A stretch of 64,000 nt of DNA from Kangiella spongicola (lineage in GTDB: Bacteria; Pseudomonadota; Gammaproteobacteria; Enterobacterales; Kangiellaceae): contig NZ_QICH01000002.1 in the NCBI RefSeq assembly GCF_003194565.2, positions 611,234-675,233 of the forward strand, written 5' to 3'. How positions within the stretch are numbered: the stretch's first letter is position 1; the number at the start of each line of letters is the position of its first letter. The position numbers were made by a program, and so were the translations under genes. Under the pieces are notes generated by a model. That model was given only the letters and a program-made list of their open reading frames with translations. It made no database searches and was not told where the DNA came from. Positions 61,056 to 64,000 of the stretch are shown here, piece after piece.

Positions 61056-62870
61056 ATGACATCTAAAAACACCCCTACCAGCTTTTCAGAGCTGGAACTT
61101 GCCCCTGCTGTATTGAAAGCTATTCAAGAAGTAGGTTACGAACAACCGTCTCCAATCCAACAAGCCAGTATTCCTGTATTGTTGACCGGCCGTGACATTA
61201 TTGGTCAAGCCCAAACGGGTACGGGTAAAACGGCTGCATTCGCATTGCCGTTACTTTCAAAAATTAACACTAAAGATCGTACAACTCAGGTATTAGTTTT
61301 AGCACCAACTCGTGAGCTAGCGCTCCAGGTTGCTGAGGCTTGCCAAACTTATGCTAAGCATATGGATCAGTTTACGATCTTGCCAATTTATGGTGGTCAG
61401 CGTTACGACACGCAATTACGCCAATTAAAGCGTGGCGCACAAGTCGTTGTTGGTACGCCTGGTCGTGTTATGGATCATATCCGTCGCGGCACTTTAAAGC
61501 TTGATAACCTTAAAGCTCTAGTTTTAGACGAAGCTGATGAAATGCTTCGTATGGGCTTTATCGATGACGTTGAGTGGATCTTAGGCCACACTCCAGAAGA
61601 GCGTCAAATCGCATTATTCTCGGCCACAATGCCGAATCAGATTCGTAAAGTTGCTGAAAAGCATCTTAACGAGCCTGAGCACATCAAAATTGAAACCAAA
61701 ACGTCGACAGCAAAAACCATCAGCCAACGCTATTGGTTCGTTAGTGGTTTACACAAGCTAGACGCTTTGACTCGAATTCTTGAAACAGAAGACTTCGATG
61801 GCATGATTATTTTCGTGCGCACCAAAACTGCTACGATGGAATTGGCTGAAAAATTAAATGCTCGCGGATTCCGTGCGGACGCCTTGAACGGTGATATCGC
61901 ACAGAACTCGCGCGAGAAAATTGTTGAAAAGCTAAAGCGCGGCAAAATCGACGTATTATTAGCGACTGACGTTGCTGCTCGTGGTCTTGATGTCGAACGC
62001 ATTAGTCACGTTATTAACTACGACATTCCTTACGACACCGAGTCATACGTTCACCGTATTGGTCGTACTGGCCGTGCAGGCCGTGAAGGTCACGCTATTT
62101 TATTCGTAGCCCATCGTGAGAAGCGCATGCTGAAAGCGATTGAGCGTGCCACGAATCAGCCTATCGAAGAAATGTACATGCCAACAATCGATGCGATTAA
62201 CGAAACTCGTGTTGAACGTTTTGCAACTAAAATTACTGAAACCCTTGCTAGCCAAGATCTTAAGTTTTACACAGATTTAGTTGAAAAGTACGTTAAAGAC
62301 AATGACCAAGATTGGCCTCAACTCGCGGCTGCACTAGCTAAAATGGCTGCTGGCGACGAGCTATTACTTAAAGAAAAGCCACGCAAAGACCGTAAAGAAC
62401 GAGATAGAGATGATTGGGGTAGCGATCGTCGTGACTCTCGCAGTGATAGAAATCGTGACCGTAAAAATGAACGTCCGCGCCGTGAAAACACTTTCTCAGC
62501 AGAAGCACAACCACTCGCCGATCATCCTGACGTCGAGATGGAGCGTTACCGTATCGAGTTAGGCCGAAACCACGACGTAAAGGTTGGTAGCATTGTAGGT
62601 GCGATTGCCAACGAAGCCGATATCGACAGTGAATACATCGGTCGAATCGACTTATTTGACGAATTCACCACAGTTGACTTGCCTGCAGGAATGCCAAAAG
62701 AAGTACAAAAAATCTTAGCCCAAGCACGCGTTGCAGGGAAACCAATGCAACTTGCACCAATCGGCAAGCAAGATGGCAAATCAAGCTCTGCTGGCGGAAA
62801 AGGTAAACCTAAGTTTAAAGATAAAGACAAAGGTAAACCAAAAGCTAAGAAGCGCAAGCCAAAAGCTTAA
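61056..62870 (+). CDS. csdA: Cold-shock DEAD-box RNA helicase
   Basis: 604 residues. Helicase motifs in order: Q-motif 'PSPIQQASIPVLL', I 'AQTGTGKTAA', Ia 'PTRELALQ', Ib 'TPGRVMDH', II DEAD, III SATM, IV 'MIIFVRTKT', V 'ATDVAARGLDV', VI 'HRIGRTGRAG'. A C-terminal RRM-like DbpA domain ('RNHDVKVGSIVGAIANEADI' in pieces; 'YIGRIDLFDEFTTVDLP') and a Lys-rich tail follow, the layout of E. coli CsdA/DeaD, which unwinds mRNA and assists 50S assembly at low temperature. RBS AAGG upstream of ATG 61056. Confidence 0.95.
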   Translation: MTSKNTPTSFSELELAPAVLKAIQEVGYEQPSPIQQASIPVLLTGRDIIGQAQTGTGKTAAFALPLLSKINTKDRTTQVLVLAPTRELALQVAEACQTYAKHMDQFTILPIYGGQRYDTQLRQLKRGAQVVVGTPGRVMDHIRRGTLKLDNLKALVLDEADEMLRMGFIDDVEWILGHTPEERQIALFSATMPNQIRKVAEKHLNEPEHIKIETKTSTAKTISQRYWFVSGLHKLDALTRILETEDFDGMIIFVRTKTATMELAEKLNARGFRADALNGDIAQNSREKIVEKLKRGKIDVLLATDVAARGLDVERISHVINYDIPYDTESYVHRIGRTGRAGREGHAILFVAHREKRMLKAIERATNQPIEEMYMPTIDAINETRVERFATKITETLASQDLKFYTDLVEKYVKDNDQDWPQLAAALAKMAAGDELLLKEKPRKDRKERDRDDWGSDRRDSRSDRNRDRKNERPRRENTFSAEAQPLADHPDVEMERYRIELGRNHDVKVGSIVGAIANEADIDSEYIGRIDLFDEFTTVDLPAGMPKEVQKILAQARVAGKPMQLAPIGKQDGKSSSAGGKGKPKFKDKDKGKPKAKKRKPKA

Positions 62871-62888
62871 ACTTTCACTACAAAATAT

Positions 62889-62913
62889 AAAGGCCTCAAT
62901 CGAGGCCTTTTTT
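62889..62913. terminator. Intrinsic terminator after csdA
   Basis: AAGGCCTC, loop AATC, GAGGCCTT followed by TTTT. Strong on the plus strand; the A-run before it makes it work less well in the other direction too. Confidence 0.9.
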
Positions 62914-62914
62914 A

Positions 62915-63097
62915 CTAGTAATATCGTCGAGCTGTAAAAGTTAATAGCAACATAAACAATAACCACACGGGTGCTGAACCACCGCCTCCACTAGAGTATC
63001 CACCATTGTTACATGAACAAACACCATCCGAATATCTCTTGTGAGCGAAATAGTATTTAGAAGATTTAGACTGGTCAAAATAGTCAAATATAACTGC
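62915..63097 (-). pseudogene. C-terminal gene fragment with a GlyGly-CTERM-like sorting tail
   Basis: A 60-codon open frame on the minus strand, bounded by an in-frame TAA (63098-63100) and ending with TAG at 62915-62917. No ATG, GTG or TTG precedes the recognisable part, so it is not a whole gene. The peptide has a Cys/Gly-rich segment ('DGVCSCNNGGYSSGGGGS'), then a hydrophobic stretch of about 15 residues ('PVWLLFMLLLTF') and a short basic end ('TARRYY'). That is the layout of the GlyGly-CTERM signal that rhombosortase processes on secreted proteins. Likely the decayed 3' end of a secreted-protein gene; the rest is not found upstream in any frame. Confidence 0.5.
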
Positions 63098-63374
63098 TTA
63101 TGATTCAGCTATTTAGTATAAGCTCACTTGCTCTTTTGGGTATGTAGAATTTCTGGCCCTTTGGCGATGGTACCTAAAGATTTTTCTTCAGCCCCAGTAA
63201 ACATGGCCTTCAGTCATCTAAGTTGAGTAAACTTTAGAGCATTAGCAGTTTGTAAGGCTTCAGCATGTCATCTGCCGTCCTAGACAAAGGACTTGATTCA
63301 TACATCGCAGGTATAAAAAAACCATCGGGTGTTTTTTTGGTATAAATGCTCACGCGCCCTTTACGGTATGGCGA

Positions 63375-63438
63375 GGGCCTGGCCCAAAAGGTATGACCTA
63401 CACTATTCGGGCAATCCTGCCCTCAGCCTAAAGGGCTG
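63375..63438. repeat. Cluster of three short hairpins
   Basis: GGGCC-T-GGCCC (63375-63385), GGGCA-ATCC-TGCCC (63409-63422) and CAGCC-TAAAG-GGCTG (63424-63438). Part of this stretch is also reminiscent of the 3' half of the 5S gene in reverse (ATGACCTAC near 63393 and GTCGT near 63438), 45 bp apart versus 48 bp in the intact 5S. Confidence 0.5.
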
Positions 63439-63578
63439 TCGTCGCTTTACTCAGCATTCAAAATCTTTCCCGACAATTTTGTCACACGACCTACAAGGAA
63501 GGAGGAAGTGCTATAAATTGGTCGGAATAAATTCAGCGAGAGCCCAGGTAATATGATATTAACTTTTCGAACATGTAA

Positions 63579-63609
63579 TAAAAAACCCCAACCATCGGCT
63601 GGGGTTTTT
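63579..63609 (-). terminator. rRNA-operon terminator
   Basis: Minus strand AAAAACCCCA, 9-nt loop, TGGGGTTTTT with further Ts (TTATTAC). Ends the rRNA transcript about 10 bp after 5S. Confidence 0.9.
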
Positions 63610-63617
63610 GGTATAAG

Positions 63618-63735
63618 CGCTTGGCGATGACCTACTCTCACATGGGGAAGCCCCACACTACCATCGGCGATGAGTCGTTTCACTTCTGAGTTCGGCATGG
63701 GATCAGGTGGTTCCAACTCTCTATGGTCGCCAAGC
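63618..63735 (-). rRNA. rrf: 5S ribosomal RNA
   Basis: About 118 nt. Recognised by CATGCCGAACTCAGAAGTGAAACG and GATGGTAGTGTGGGG (quoted as pieces CCGAACTCAGAAGTGAAACG and GATGGTAGTGTGGGG), with the closing helix GCTTGGC/GCCAAGC. Ends are placed from that helix and are good to about 2 nt. Confidence 0.96.
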
Positions 63736-63890
63736 AAAAACGTTTGGATATGACCTAAGTCTTAATAATTTGGCAGAAGAAGTATAAATCTGTAAGTAAG
63801 ATGTTTGCAGTATTCAGCACGCTTTTCTTTCTATGTTTGTTTGCTGACTCTATATTTAAGTCTTTCGACACCACAATTTCTTGGGGTTAT
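63736..63890 (-). other. 23S-5S intergenic spacer
   Basis: About 155 bp of AT-rich spacer with no tRNA, part of the rRNA precursor. Confidence 0.8.
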
Positions 63891-64000
63891 ATAGTCAAGC
63901 CTCACGAGCAATTAGTACAAGTTAGCTTAACGCCTCTCAACGCTTCCACACCTTGCCTATCAACGTCGTAGTCTACAACGGCTCTACAGGAAACTTAAAG
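63891..64000 (-). rRNA. rrl: 23S ribosomal RNA, 3' end (cut by window edge)
   Basis: The last ~110 nt of 23S, recognised by 'GGTGTGGAAGCGTTG', 'GTACTAATTGCTCGTGAGGC' and the usual 3' helix. The 3' end is set by comparison with E. coli 23S and may be off by a few nt. The rest of the rRNA operon lies outside the window. Confidence 0.93.

Larger units (their letters stand above)
62914..63617. other. Gene-poor interval between csdA and 5S rRNA
   Basis: About 700 bp without an intact gene. It holds the GlyGly-CTERM-like fragment, a T-rich 8-bp hairpin AAAAAAAC/GTTTTTTT (63315-63322 and 63331-63338), a cluster of three small hairpins (63375-63438) and the rRNA terminator. A 26-codon minus-strand frame (63124-63204) is too short to support. 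Confidence 0.55.

Noticed and set aside
63124..63204. 26-codon minus-strand frame starting with ATG
   Set aside because: Too short, no good ribosome-binding site, no recognised match.
63447..63737. 96-codon minus-strand frame
   Set aside because: Overlaps the 5S rRNA and its terminator.

Overview
The window is a stretch of chromosome from a gammaproteobacterium with moderate GC content. The gene order supports this: thrU-tyrU-glyT-thrT-tuf-trpT-secE-nusG-rplKAJL-rpoBC, then str (rpsL-rpsG-fusA-tuf), S10, spc and alpha ribosomal operons, two tuf copies, and nrdR-ribD-ribE-ribB-ribH-nusB-thiL-pgpA. The genus cannot be fixed from sequence alone. The overall protein make-up, with a DUF1800/DUF1501 pair and an MCE-type lipid ABC system, would suit a marine lineage such as Kangiella, but that is only an inference.

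Layout. 1-3087 (minus): a four-gene lipid-transport operon (MlaE-type permease with a STAS-like N-terminus, ATPase, MCE protein, PqiC-like lipoprotein cut by the window edge). 3271-6291 (plus): xseB-ispA-dxs. 6292-6980: a gene-free island of hairpins and an 8-bp tandem repeat. 6981-14235 (minus): glyA, nrdR and the riboflavin/thiamine cluster down to pgpA. 14371-18092: accessory genes (a lytic-transglycosylase-like lipoprotein, a receiver-like protein without its phospho-acceptor, a CDF metal exporter, DUF1232, a methyltransferase, DUF3149). 18139-31825 (minus): the alpha, spc and S10 ribosomal operons. 32115-36243 (minus): a GNAT protein, MsrA, DUF1501 and DUF1800. 36647-41080 (minus): str operon with the first tuf. 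41236-53505 (minus): rpoBC, the L10/L7-L12 and L11/L1 genes, nusG, secE and tRNA-Trp. 53777-55755 (minus): second tuf behind four tRNA genes. 55901-58778 (minus): coaX, birA, murB. 58962-62870: a secreted amidohydrolase (plus), a small lipoprotein (minus) and the cold-shock helicase csdA/deaD (plus). 62915-63609: decayed material. 63618-64000 (minus): 5S rRNA and the 3' end of 23S rRNA, so an rRNA operon enters from the right.

How it works together. Most of the window builds and runs the gene-expression machinery: ribosomal proteins, RNA polymerase, elongation factors, NusG/NusB, SecY/SecE, tRNAs and rRNA. Several sigma70-type promoters are visible, with 16-18 bp spacers and GC-rich start regions at str and the tRNA operons, as expected for growth-rate and stringent control. 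Hairpins sit at the places where E. coli regulates these operons by attenuation or ribosomal-protein feedback (S10 leader, L10 leader, rplL-rpoB, nusG-rplK, rpsL-rpsG, alpha leader).

No clearly new multi-gene system was found. The items most worth a second look are: a start-less C-terminal fragment with a GlyGly-CTERM-like sorting tail (62915-63097); a possible degenerate second 5S/terminator unit (63311-63480); the receiver-like protein with Ser in place of the phospho-acceptor Asp; the palindrome and tandem-repeat island after dxs; hairpins overlapping the alpha and str promoters; a terminator-like hairpin between rpoA and rplQ; and the near-identical tuf pair.
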